Part shown: positions 1-6,799 of the stretch, in pieces | Position numbering within the stretch: position 1 is the first letter of the stretch | Layout of the letters: every line of letters begins with the position of its first letter | Origin: Eubacteriales bacterium | Lineage (GTDB): Bacteria; Bacillota; Clostridia; Peptostreptococcales; Anaerovoracaceae | Length of the DNA: 11,928 nucleotides | Assembly (NCBI GenBank): GCA_028691625.1 | Contig: JAQUYZ010000017.1 | Span: forward strand, 1 to 11,928 | Direction: 5' to 3' | Notes under the pieces: model-generated | Told to the model about the DNA's origin: nothing | The model's input: the letters and a program-made list of their open reading frames with translations, nothing else | The model's database searches: none | Translations under genes and position numbers: made by a program

Positions 1-232
1 TTCCGTAAAGGTCTTCAAAATGGTCAACCGAGTCGGTCCATTCTACAAATGTCGCGTCTGTTGATACGGATTTTCTGTATTCCAGCCAGCCGGGGTTTAC
101 ATTTTCGTTAAAGTTGGAAATGGAATCCTTAACGATTCTGTCTTTTTCTTCTTTCGTTAATTCAGGCCTTTCAATATAGCCGACAACTCTCTGAGCTTCT
201 TTTAATGCTAATTCTTTGTTACATGCGGTCAT
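1..232 (-). CDS. Class III (PLP) aminotransferase, putrescine aminotransferase-like, N-terminal part
   Basis: Only the first 77 codons lie in the window; the rest, including the PLP-binding lysine, is beyond base 1. The ATG at 232-230 follows a strong AGGAGG ribosome binding site about 9 bases upstream. The stretch ENVNPGWLEYRKS followed shortly by VEW closely resembles the N-terminal segment of E. coli PatA (EHVNPGFLEYRKS...VEW), as I remember that sequence, ahead of the aminotransferase fold. PatA-type enzymes move the amino group of putrescine to 2-oxoglutarate in the cytoplasm. The substrate cannot be fixed from this fragment, since related class III enzymes use ornithine or other diamines. 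A sigma54-like promoter lies upstream at 301-319, which agrees with the known sigma54 control of E. coli patA. The family call is fairly secure; the exact substrate is inferred. Confidence 0.72.
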   Translation of the reverse strand, partial: MTACNKELALKEAQRVVGYIERPELTKEEKDRIVKDSISNFNENVNPGWLEYRKSVSTDATFVEWTDSVDHFEDLYG

Positions 233-300
233 GGTATAAAACCTCCTCAAATTTTAACTAATAACTCTTTTCTAGAGTAGCTAACGATTACCCTTATATA

Positions 301-319
301 CTTCAAATTCCGTGCCAAC
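301..319 (-). promoter_or_regulatory. Candidate sigma54 (-24/-12) promoter for the aminotransferase gene
   Basis: Read on the minus strand the site is GTTGGCACGGAATTTGAAG. The -24 half (TTGGCACG) matches the sigma54 consensus exactly. The -12 half is TTGA instead of TTGC, with the correct spacing. It would start transcription near 290, giving a leader of about 58 nt before the ATG at 232. The imperfect -12 element is the main doubt. Confidence 0.5.
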
Positions 320-411
320 ATATACATTTTATAAAAATAAATTATAATTTTCTGAATTTACGTCCAATTTCAAGGGTTTGCCCCTTTGCTCCCGACTCCT
401 TGCTGTGCATC

Positions 412-424
412 ATTGTCAGACAAT
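412..424. promoter_or_regulatory. Palindrome ATTGTCAGACAAT, possible activator site
   Basis: A 13-base interrupted palindrome (ATTGT, three bases, ACAAT) lies about 100 bases upstream of the -24 element of the candidate sigma54 promoter. That is a usual distance for an enhancer-type upstream activating sequence. The 233-489 intergenic region also holds a short inverted repeat at 372-386 (AAGGG/CCCTT). No clear terminator was found after the radical SAM gene. The role is inferred from position only. Confidence 0.3.
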
Positions 425-489
425 TATTCTCACTTTTTATAAATATAGCGCAAATGCATCTCATTCTTGAGAAAAATGTAAAGGAAGAG

Positions 490-1644
490 TCATATATAAC
501 CAAACATCATGTCGTTTATTTTTCTATCCCAAACGGCCTCTTCAGAAATGGAGCCGGCAAGCCGGGCCAGCTTTTCCAGGCGTTCGGTGGGCAGCAGCTC
601 AAGATCCGACGGTCGGGTAACCATTCCGGAGCGCCGTGCAAGCTGAAAAATCTTCTGCCGGAACTCCGGCATGCTGAAATATTCATCAATGATAGACAGC
701 ATTTTCTGCCGATCCGTATCGAAGCTCCCCTGGATCTCCTGCAGCAGATTGATGATATGATCGCTTGCAAGCAGACCTGTGCAGTTTTTTGTATTTTCGA
801 TCAGCAGTTTGATTTCTGTCAACTTGTCGTTGTCGCTGCACAGTTGATAGCTTCCATTCAGATAATCCTGCCATAGCCCTGTACCCTCTTTGATTACCGC
901 TGTTCTGATCCGGACAAAGTCCGGATTGATTTCACTGACAACGCGAGCGGTCTCCAGTGCATTCTCCCCCGACAGCGTCTTACCGCCGATCCCCGGCATA
1001 AAATAGACCGAGAGCTCGACTCCCGCCTCCCTGATGTGCTTCCCTGCAGTGATCTCCTGCTCCGAAGTAACGCCCTTGTTGATCAGCTCCAGTACTCTGT
1101 CCGAACCGGATTCAAAGCCGGAATGGATCCGGTCCAGACCGGCCGCCTTCAGCTCTTTATATTGATCCGCACTGATTTTGGACAGTGTTTCCGCCCGCCC
1201 GTAGGTCGTGACACGTTTTATGCTGGGCAGCCTCTCACGCAAATACTGAAGAATCTCCAGAACTCTTTCGGTTTTTACTGCAAGGGAATTCCCGTCCTGC
1301 AAAAATACATTTTCTCCGCCGTGGGCAAGCCAGCGATAAACGAGATAGTAGCAATTCTGTTCCTCCCGCGTCATGTGATTCAATTTTTCCAAAGCAGCCT
1401 TTTTGTTCCAGGACCCGTCTTCTCTCTGATATTCGCTGGCGATTTCTGCATACTCAGCCATCACGTCAATGTCTCTCTTGATGCTTTCAACGGGAAACGC
1501 CTTGAAACCCTCATGCTTATATAGCTCACAAAATTTACAGCGATTCCACGTGCAGCCCTCTGTAATTTGAAGCAGCAAACTGTTCGCCTCGCTGGGTGGG
1601 CGGATCGGGCCGATCCGATATGTGGTTTGTTTTTCGTCAGTCAT
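490..1644 (-). CDS. Radical SAM protein (COG1032-like), substrate unknown
   Basis: This is a 384-residue cytoplasmic radical SAM protein. The cluster motif is C31-TWNR-C36-KF-C39, with four residues between the first two cysteines instead of the textbook three. This CX4CX2C spacing is known in a COG1032-type subfamily whose members read CTHNKC.FC. Further family signs are VFLQDGNSL near residue 115, a TYGRAETL segment, GLDRIHSGFESGSDRVL and YFMPGIGGK, which fit the SAM-binding barrel strands. Residues about 60-105 form a charged segment between the cluster motif and the next barrel strand. No B12-binding or SPASM domain is evident. The start at 1644 follows a GGAG site. It is transcribed in the same direction as the aminotransferase, but 257 bases and a separate candidate promoter lie between them, so a shared operon is uncertain. 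The reaction is not known. Confidence 0.82.
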   Translation of the reverse strand: MTDEKQTTYRIGPIRPPSEANSLLLQITEGCTWNRCKFCELYKHEGFKAFPVESIKRDIDVMAEYAEIASEYQREDGSWNKKAALEKLNHMTREEQNCYYLVYRWLAHGGENVFLQDGNSLAVKTERVLEILQYLRERLPSIKRVTTYGRAETLSKISADQYKELKAAGLDRIHSGFESGSDRVLELINKGVTSEQEITAGKHIREAGVELSVYFMPGIGGKTLSGENALETARVVSEINPDFVRIRTAVIKEGTGLWQDYLNGSYQLCSDNDKLTEIKLLIENTKNCTGLLASDHIINLLQEIQGSFDTDRQKMLSIIDEYFSMPEFRQKIFQLARRSGMVTRPSDLELLPTERLEKLARLAGSISEEAVWDRKINDMMFGYI

Positions 1645-1675
1645 AAGTACTCCTAACCTTAATCATTTTGATCAT

Positions 1676-1684
1676 ATTATATCA
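1676..1684 (-). promoter_or_regulatory. Extended -10 promoter of the radical SAM gene
   Basis: The minus strand reads TGATATAAT, a perfect TGnTATAAT extended -10 element, 31 bases upstream of the start codon at 1644. It predicts a short leader of about 25 nt that carries the AGGAG ribosome binding site. No good -35 box is seen 17 bases upstream, which is acceptable for extended -10 promoters. Confidence 0.5.
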
Positions 1685-1758
1685 TTAATATATACCCGGA
1701 TATCAAAAATATAATATCTCATGTTGATTCCTTCGTTTGACAATTTACTGATTCTTTA

Positions 1759-1795
1759 GTAGGTCAAGGACGCTTGCGCGTCCAAGCCCCTATTC
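1759..1795 (-). ncRNA. Group II intron domain VI with bulged branch-point A
   Basis: On the minus strand a hairpin GGACGC-GCAA-GCGTCC has a GNRA loop. A lower stem TAGG/CCTA encloses an unpaired A in TTGACCTAC, six to seven bases from the proposed 3' end. This is the expected place for the branch-point adenosine used in lariat splicing. Confidence 0.65.
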
Positions 1796-1796
1796 A

Positions 1797-1830
1797 AAAC
1801 CGTACGTGCGCTATTAACGCATACGGCTTT
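1797..1830 (-). ncRNA. Group II intron domain V (catalytic hairpin)
   Basis: The 34-nt minus-strand sequence begins AAAGCCGTATGCG and ends CGCACGTACGGTTT, the hallmark domain V hairpin. It holds an AGC catalytic triad at its base and a short unpaired loop. Domain V is the most conserved part of group II introns and holds the catalytic metal site, so this supports an active ribozyme. Confidence 0.85.
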
Positions 1831-1848
1831 CCACTCTACATTCATTTT

Positions 1849-3240
1849 CTACCTGTAAAACAGACTAACCTTAATTGTCGGCTCAAGTAGTGGCAAAGTT
1901 CTTAGGAGTCCATTGTAGAACGTGTCATAGTTGTAACTCTTTCTCTGACTTCTTCGATTTAACCATTTAAATAACAGCCACTTTGTCTGCGCAAGGAAAT
2001 TCTTCACATCCTTTGTGTTGTCCGTAACACTGTAATATTGATAGTGTCCTCTCAACTTCGCATTAATTGTTTTGAATATCAGTTCAAGTGGTATTGTTCT
2101 ATGGTTCTTTATCCATTCCTTCATTGCCTTTATCTTGCTTCTGTATTTCTTCTTGCTCGTTTTCACTCTGCACCGAAAGAATTCTTTCTTGCCATTCATT
2201 CCGCAATAGAATGTAAAACCGAGAAAATCGAAGGTTTCAGGTTTACCTTCTCCTCTCATCTCTCTGTTATGCTTGGCAAATCTCCCGAATTCAAGTATCC
2301 TCGTTTTCTCCATTGCCAGTTCTAATCCGAATTTCTCGAATCTTTTCACCAGTTCTTGGTAGAAAACTTCTGCTTCCCATTTGTTCTGAAAACAACATAC
2401 AAAATCGTCACAGTATCGTATTAGATAGCTCTGTCCCTGGCATTTCCGCTTTACAATTACATCAAACCATTTATCGAGAACGTAGTGCAGGTATACATTC
2501 GCAAGAATTGGACTCGCTCCATTTCCCTGCGGTGTTCCTTTCTCACTATCAAGGTATTTCCCTTCTTCCATGATTCCTGCTTTCAAAAACTTTTCGATTA
2601 TCTCAAGGAACCTTCTGTCCGCAATGTCATGTTGTAAGAATTTCATTAACCATTCGTGATTTACGTTATCAAAGAAACCTTTGATATCTGCCTCTACTAC
2701 GTAGTTCGTTTTCCGATACTGTACATCTTCGATGACCTCGCGCACTGCCTGATGGCAGCTTCGATTCGGTCTGAATCCATAGCTCTCGTTATGAAACTTC
2801 GGTTCATATATCATCGTCAGTATCTGCGCAGTTGCATTCTCAACCAGTTTATCCTCATAGCAGGATATCCCTAGTGGCCTTTTCTTGTTGCTCCCATCCT
2901 TGGGAATGTACACTCTCCTTGTGGGGTTCGGCTTGTAGCTTCCGCTCTTCATCCTTTTCACAAGATTTTCAAGGTTTGCTTCCAGATTCAGTTCATAATC
3001 ATCCTTCGTCACTTTATCAACTCCATATGCCTTATGCCGGTTCATTTGTTTATGAACAACCCTAAGCGTATCAACGTTGATATATGATGCAAGATTTTGA
3101 ACTTTCTTGTCTGTTTTGTCTGCCTTTGCGATATTAAATTGTATTCCAAGTAATTCGTTCACCACGTTTGCCAGCTCTCCTATTGTCTGCATGATAGCTA
3201 ACTTACTTGAAGCTATAAAGTGTCCGCCCCTTCCCTCCAT
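1849..3240 (-). CDS. ltrA: Group II intron reverse transcriptase/maturase
   Basis: This 463-residue intron-encoded protein helps its intron splice and copies it into DNA. Reverse transcriptase blocks are visible in order: KPNPTRRVYIPK (about 103-114), RPLGIS (121-126), YGFRPNRSCHQA (154-165), the first catalytic aspartate in VVEADIKGFF (D185), GTPQGNGASPILANVYLH (235-252), and the second catalytic motif YCDD (276-279) in place of the more common YADD. FLGF (339-342) and the LRGHYQYYSV region (about 397-405) mark the end of the RT and the maturase (X) domain. The C-terminus stops at 463 without a CxxC/HNH endonuclease, as in several intron classes that use nicked or single-stranded DNA at replication forks. 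The ATG at 3240 has only a weak ribosome binding site. The reading frame is full length with no disruption. Confidence 0.93.
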   Translation of the reverse strand: MEGRGGHFIASSKLAIMQTIGELANVVNELLGIQFNIAKADKTDKKVQNLASYINVDTLRVVHKQMNRHKAYGVDKVTKDDYELNLEANLENLVKRMKSGSYKPNPTRRVYIPKDGSNKKRPLGISCYEDKLVENATAQILTMIYEPKFHNESYGFRPNRSCHQAVREVIEDVQYRKTNYVVEADIKGFFDNVNHEWLMKFLQHDIADRRFLEIIEKFLKAGIMEEGKYLDSEKGTPQGNGASPILANVYLHYVLDKWFDVIVKRKCQGQSYLIRYCDDFVCCFQNKWEAEVFYQELVKRFEKFGLELAMEKTRILEFGRFAKHNREMRGEGKPETFDFLGFTFYCGMNGKKEFFRCRVKTSKKKYRSKIKAMKEWIKNHRTIPLELIFKTINAKLRGHYQYYSVTDNTKDVKNFLAQTKWLLFKWLNRRSQRKSYNYDTFYNGLLRTLPLLEPTIKVSLFYR

Positions 3241-3732
3241 CTGCTTTCACAGGTTTCTACGGTACTATGAGCGAATCGGACTTCCTGCCACACATTTGGT
3301 TTCCTGTCGCATTTCTTTGATTCAGTTTCCATACCTAAAAACTTAGGATGTAACAGGATCTCAGCTGTTCCGATGACATACTTATCATCAACCTCGCCAA
3401 GCTCTCAGACTGGGGGAAGACTATATGCCTCTCACCATAACGATTCATATACTGTTGTCTGCGACGAACTAGAACGCCTCGACTCTTCCGACTGAATAAT
3501 AATTTCCCAGCTCAATCACTTCACTTGCGTTTCGGCTCTGTTGCTCCCTGTCCTACGCTTAAACCTAGTGTTACCACTTCGGCTCCAAGGACTCGGTACG
3601 GGCAGTTGGTTAGACCTTACCCGATAGGATTTCCCTACTGTATGTTCATCAGCTTACCAGAGCTTTGCAGAATTTCTTCCGCTCGCTAGGGGAAATCAGC
3701 TACGCTGATTTCGCAGCTCGCACCCTGATATC

Positions 3733-3741
3733 ATTATATCA
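3733..3741 (-). promoter_or_regulatory. Second extended -10-like motif (TGATATAAT) next to the intron 5' end
   Basis: The minus strand repeats the same TGATATAAT found in front of the radical SAM gene, within a shared 13-base stretch TTAATGATATAAT. As a promoter it would start around 3726, just outside the intron's 5' end at 3723, and read into the intron. It could equally be a protein-binding repeat or a chance AT-rich match. Confidence 0.25.
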
Positions 3742-3794
3742 TTAAGGCAGAAAAGAACGATACATACGATTTCGTGCAAAGTGAGGGAACGGAT

Positions 3795-5147
3795 ATGGAA
3801 CTCGCAAACTGTGAATTGATACTGGAACATCTGCCCGGCGCCATGGTCATCGATTTGCAGGGCACTATCGTTTATATAAACAAGCAGTGTGCTGATTACA
3901 TCGGAACAGCTCGTTCCCATGCGCTTGGACGTGATGTCCGGGAGATCTTTCCCGATACAAAAATGATCGATTCGCTGAAATTGGACAAGCCGGAGATCGT
4001 GTTTTACAACAGTTTTGGAATCGGGATCAGTGTTGAAGTGCCCATCTTTTCAGAGGGTGTCAAGGTCGGGCTTTTGGAATACGATCTCGTACAGGGGTCT
4101 GAGGTCTTATATGAACTGGCGGATAATTATACCCACTACCTGGATCAGGAATTGAAATATCTCAAGCACCAGATCAATGAACTCCGAAGCACGAAGTACT
4201 CGATCAACAATATCATCGGTGGATCAGAAGAGATCATGCGGATGAAAGAAACAATCATCTCTGCAGCGAAGACAAATTCAACGGTTTTGATTTACGGCGA
4301 GACAGGTACGGGGAAGGAACTGGTAGCCCATTCCATTCACAGTCTCAGTACACGAGGGAAACATAATTTTATTAAACTCAATGCTGCAAGCATTCCGGAA
4401 AATCTGGTGGAATTGGAACTCTTCGGATACGAAGGCGGAACGTTTACGGGAGCCGACGCCAAAGGCAAAAAGGGAAAATTCGAGCTTGCCGACAAGGGAA
4501 CCCTTTTCATTGATGAAATCAACCAAATGCCGTTGCCGGTACAGCCGAAGCTTCTGCGGGCCCTTCAGGAGAATGAGATTGAGAGGATCGGCGGAACCAG
4601 GAGCATCCCTGTAGATGTGCGTATCATTGTAACGACAAATCAGGATCTGAGAACTATGGTTCAGGATAACAAGTTCCGGAACGACTTGTTTTACCGGCTT
4701 CATGTCATCGTAATCAAGGTGCCGCCGCTCAGAAAAAGACTGGAGGATATCCCGCTGCTGACTGATTATTTTGTTCGCTATTACAACAAAGCCATGGGGA
4801 GGAATATCAGCCATATCGATGAACAGATCTACCATATGTTCCGGAATTTTGACTGGCCCGGAAATGTCAGGCAGCTTCAAAACGTCATCGAGCGCGGGGT
4901 CAGCTTTGCAAAAGGCGAGCATCTTGGACTCGGGGATCTGGATCTGGACGATGGTGCGCGAAGTGCAATCCCGGCGAGGGGTCCGGATGTTCCGGACCTG
5001 ATCAAAACGGTAAAGAACGATGCAGAGCGAAAGCTGATCGCAGCGACGCTGGCAAGGTTTCAAGGAAATAAGACAAAAACAGCCGAATCTCTTGGGATTT
5101 CAAGATCGCTCCTGTATCAAAAAATGTACAGACTCGGCATAAAATAA
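3795..5147 (+). CDS. Sigma54-dependent transcriptional activator (PAS, AAA+, Fis-type HTH)
   Basis: This is a 450-residue enhancer-binding protein that uses ATP hydrolysis to open promoters bound by sigma54 RNA polymerase. Residues about 1-100 resemble a PAS sensor (LEHLPGAMVIDLQGTIVYINKQ), followed by a linker of about 40 residues that may be a coiled coil. The AAA+ domain has Walker A GETGTGKE at 168-175, the sigma54-contacting loop GTFTGA at 215-220 (usual form GAFTGA), Walker B GTLFIDEI, the arginine finger region RNDLFYRLHV, and WPGNVRQLQN. The C-terminus NKTKTAESLGISRSLLYQKM is a Fis-type helix-turn-helix. There is no response-regulator receiver domain, so a small ligand or redox signal through PAS is likely. 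A GTG seven codons upstream (3774) lacks a ribosome binding site, while the ATG at 3795 has GTGAGGG 7 bases upstream. It lies directly before a sigma54 promoter and probably controls the transporter-urease operon. Confidence 0.9.
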   Translation: MELANCELILEHLPGAMVIDLQGTIVYINKQCADYIGTARSHALGRDVREIFPDTKMIDSLKLDKPEIVFYNSFGIGISVEVPIFSEGVKVGLLEYDLVQGSEVLYELADNYTHYLDQELKYLKHQINELRSTKYSINNIIGGSEEIMRMKETIISAAKTNSTVLIYGETGTGKELVAHSIHSLSTRGKHNFIKLNAASIPENLVELELFGYEGGTFTGADAKGKKGKFELADKGTLFIDEINQMPLPVQPKLLRALQENEIERIGGTRSIPVDVRIIVTTNQDLRTMVQDNKFRNDLFYRLHVIVIKVPPLRKRLEDIPLLTDYFVRYYNKAMGRNISHIDEQIYHMFRNFDWPGNVRQLQNVIERGVSFAKGEHLGLGDLDLDDGARSAIPARGPDVPDLIKTVKNDAERKLIAATLARFQGNKTKTAESLGISRSLLYQKMYRLGIK

Positions 5148-5154
5148 AGAGACT

Positions 5155-5191
5155 TGTCATTACCAACTGACAGTGTGAGTTTATAATGACA
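5155..5191. promoter_or_regulatory. Inverted repeat TGTCATTA-N21-TAATGACA, candidate activator binding site
   Basis: Perfect 8-base arms at 5155-5162 and 5184-5191 lie just after the regulator stop codon, about 120-155 bases upstream of the -24 element. That is the usual range for an enhancer site of a sigma54 activator. A second partly symmetric site CTTGGAAATTCAAG (5202-5215) and flanking direct repeats ACGGGCAT (5191-5198 and 5217-5224) lie next to it. Which of these the activator binds cannot be told from sequence alone. Confidence 0.4.
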
Positions 5192-5229
5192 CGGGCATTC
5201 GCTTGGAAATTCAAGTACGGGCATAAGAG

Positions 5230-5255
5230 GCGTCAGTTTCAACTGACGCTTTTTT
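5230..5255 (+). terminator. Rho-independent terminator of the regulator gene
   Basis: A perfect 9-bp stem GCGTCAGTT/AACTGACGC with a very short loop is followed at once by six T. It separates the regulator transcript from the operon that starts at the sigma54 promoter downstream. Confidence 0.88.
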
Positions 5256-5308
5256 GATTTTGAGAACGAACGAAAGACGAATAATGTTGATATTTCAATC
5301 CTTTTATG

Positions 5309-5327
5309 CTTGGCATAATCTTTGCTC
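5309..5327 (+). promoter_or_regulatory. Sigma54 (-24/-12) promoter of the transporter-urease operon
   Basis: The sequence TTGGCATAATCTTTGCT (5310-5326) matches the sigma54 consensus TTGGCAC-N5-TTGCT with a single change (C to T after GGCA). The invariant GG (5312-5313) and GC (5324-5325) have the required ten bases between them. Transcription would start near 5337, about 48 bases before the transporter start codon. It lies downstream of the terminator and immediately after a sigma54 activator gene, which makes the assignment strong. Confidence 0.82.
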
Positions 5328-5384
5328 TTTATTGTAATAATCAATAAACAGTGATCAGATTCTATTATTAAGGAGGTAAATTTC

Positions 5385-6743
5385 ATGGAATCAACCTATG
5401 GCATTATCAGTTTATTACCAGTCATCGTCGTAGTCGTTACGGCGATCATTACCAGGCGGACAGTAGAACCATTGATTATTGGAGCTCTGGTGGGCTATGT
5501 TATTCTCTACAAGGCATCGTTCTTTACCGAGTTTCTCTATGGGTTTTCGAGTGTCATAGCTGAGAATTCCTGGTACATTCTTGTATTCGGGTTTTTCGGT
5601 ATGGTTATTGTTCTGCTTGAAAAATCCGGCGGCGCCCTCGGTTTTGGGGATTGGGGCGCAAAAATTTGCAAATCCAGGGGCATGACAGTATTAATCACAT
5701 GGATTCTTGGAATTTTCGTGTTTATCGACGATTATCTGAATAATCTCGGTGTAGGCACCGCCATGAGAACAATTGCGGACAGGAACAAGGTGGCGAGGGA
5801 ATTCCTGGCCTATGTCGTCAATTCGACGGGGGCCTGCATTTGCGTACTGATCCCTATGTCATCCTGGGCCATCTTCATGATGGGCATCTATGACAACGTC
5901 GGCGTATCCGGTTCCGACGGAACCTCGTATTCGGCTTATCTTGGAACAATTCCTTTCATGGTTTATGCTTGGATCGCCGTAATTCTGGTACCTCTGTTCG
6001 GGTTTAAGATCATTCCGACCTGGGGTCCAATGAAGAAGGCCTGGCTGAGGGCGGAAAACGGCGACGTATATTCTGAATATTATCATCAGAACAGCATAAC
6101 GGATATGGAAGGCTATACCGACATCAAAAAATCGAGCCCCTGGAATTTCTTTGTTCCAATGGCTGCCCTCATCGCGGTTACGCTGATCACCAATGACATC
6201 CTGATCGGAATGGCTGTCGGGTTTGTAGTATGCCTCGTACTTTACATTCCTCAAAAGCTCATGACAATTGGACAGTTCTGTGATCATTCGGTGGAAGGTT
6301 TCAAAAGCATGGTTCTTGTTACGGCCATCGTTATTTCTGCCTTTGTTCTTCAGAAGGCAAATACGGAGCTTGGGCTCACAGAATTTGTAATCTCCGTTGC
6401 GGAACCTGTCATGACTCCGGCGCTTCTTCCTGCCATTGCCTTTATTATTTGTGCGTTTATCGCAATGTGTACCGGCAGCTTTTGGGGTACCATGGCGATC
6501 GCTTCGCCGATCCTGATCCCTCTGGCACTGACGCTGGGAGTCAACCCGCTTCTGGTGGGCGGCGCGATCGTATCCGCCGGAGCCTTCGGAAGCCATGCAT
6601 GCTTCTATGGCGATGCAGCTACCCTTGCATCGGCGGTCACCGGGATCTCCAACAATGAGTATATGAGAAAAGTACTTCCGCTGTTGGTCCTGCCTGCCGG
6701 GCTTGCGATCATAGGTTTTGTCATTCTTGGTATTGTAATGTAA
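5385..6743 (+). CDS. NhaC-family (Na+/H+ antiporter-like) membrane transporter
   Basis: This 452-residue integral membrane protein has about 11-12 hydrophobic segments and a strong AAGGAGG ribosome binding site. Two signatures identify the Na+/H+ antiporter NhaC family (PF03553): FIDDYLNNLGVGTAMR at about 113-128, and STGACICVLIPMSSWAIF at about 147-164. Both correspond to conserved segments of NhaC/MleN-type proteins, which exchange Na+ and H+, sometimes together with an organic acid such as malate/lactate. A hydrophilic loop near residues 205-245 lies in the middle. As the first gene after the sigma54 promoter it is probably made together with urease. It may import the enzyme's substrate or balance Na+ and pH when ammonia is released; the sequence does not decide. 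No canonical urea channel (UreI, UT, UrtABCDE) is present in the window. Confidence 0.87.
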   Translation: MESTYGIISLLPVIVVVVTAIITRRTVEPLIIGALVGYVILYKASFFTEFLYGFSSVIAENSWYILVFGFFGMVIVLLEKSGGALGFGDWGAKICKSRGMTVLITWILGIFVFIDDYLNNLGVGTAMRTIADRNKVAREFLAYVVNSTGACICVLIPMSSWAIFMMGIYDNVGVSGSDGTSYSAYLGTIPFMVYAWIAVILVPLFGFKIIPTWGPMKKAWLRAENGDVYSEYYHQNSITDMEGYTDIKKSSPWNFFVPMAALIAVTLITNDILIGMAVGFVVCLVLYIPQKLMTIGQFCDHSVEGFKSMVLVTAIVISAFVLQKANTELGLTEFVISVAEPVMTPALLPAIAFIICAFIAMCTGSFWGTMAIASPILIPLALTLGVNPLLVGGAIVSAGAFGSHACFYGDAATLASAVTGISNNEYMRKVLPLLVLPAGLAIIGFVILGIVM

Positions 6744-6783
6744 TAATACATAACACATATAATGTAACAATACATAACACATA
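6736..6783 (+). repeat. Tandem duplication of a 24-bp AT-rich unit
   Basis: Two adjacent 24-base copies (6736-6759 and 6760-6783) differ at one base. The unit starts TAATGTAA and ends AACACATA. The first copy includes the stop codon of the transporter gene, and the second ends just before the ribosome binding site of the next gene. It looks like a recent slippage duplication; no function is evident. Confidence 0.85.
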
Positions 6784-6799
6784 ATAAGGAGGAATTTCT

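Larger units (their letters stand above)
1759..3723 (-). mobile_element. Group II intron (retrotransposon) with internal maturase ORF
   Basis: The element runs on the minus strand. Its 5' end is placed at 3723, where the RNA would start with GUGCGAG, matching the bacterial group II consensus GUGYG. Bases 3241-3723 are non-coding and fit intron domains I to III. The maturase ORF occupies the domain IV position, and domains V and VI follow it. The 3' end is set after the AC of GACCUAC at 1759; one base of uncertainty remains (1758 is possible). The total length of about 1.97 kb is usual for an ORF-bearing bacterial intron. All parts needed for splicing appear intact. It lies between the radical SAM gene and the regulator gene, so no protein gene is interrupted. 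Confidence 0.85.

Noticed and set aside
400..876. Plus-strand open frame opposite the radical SAM gene
   Set aside because: It overlaps the end of a clear radical SAM coding sequence in antisense, has no family features and no ribosome binding site.
3724..3760. Terminator hairpin as target of a group IIC intron
   Set aside because: The bases upstream of the intron's 5' end (minus strand) are an AT-rich partial palindrome without a GC stem and T-run, so the class C target rule is not supported.
3774..3794. Earlier GTG start for the sigma54 activator
   Set aside because: No ribosome binding site precedes it, while the ATG at 3795 has GTGAGGG at a good distance and the PAS domain is complete from there.
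4278..5063. Long minus-strand open frame (261 codons) opposite the sigma54 activator
   Set aside because: The plus strand has unmistakable AAA+ motifs over the same bases; the antisense frame shows no domain and no ribosome binding site.
5859..6782. Long minus-strand open frame (307 codons) opposite the transporter
   Set aside because: Its composition is rich in Arg, His and Asp, as expected of an antisense shadow of a hydrophobic membrane protein; the plus strand carries NhaC signatures.
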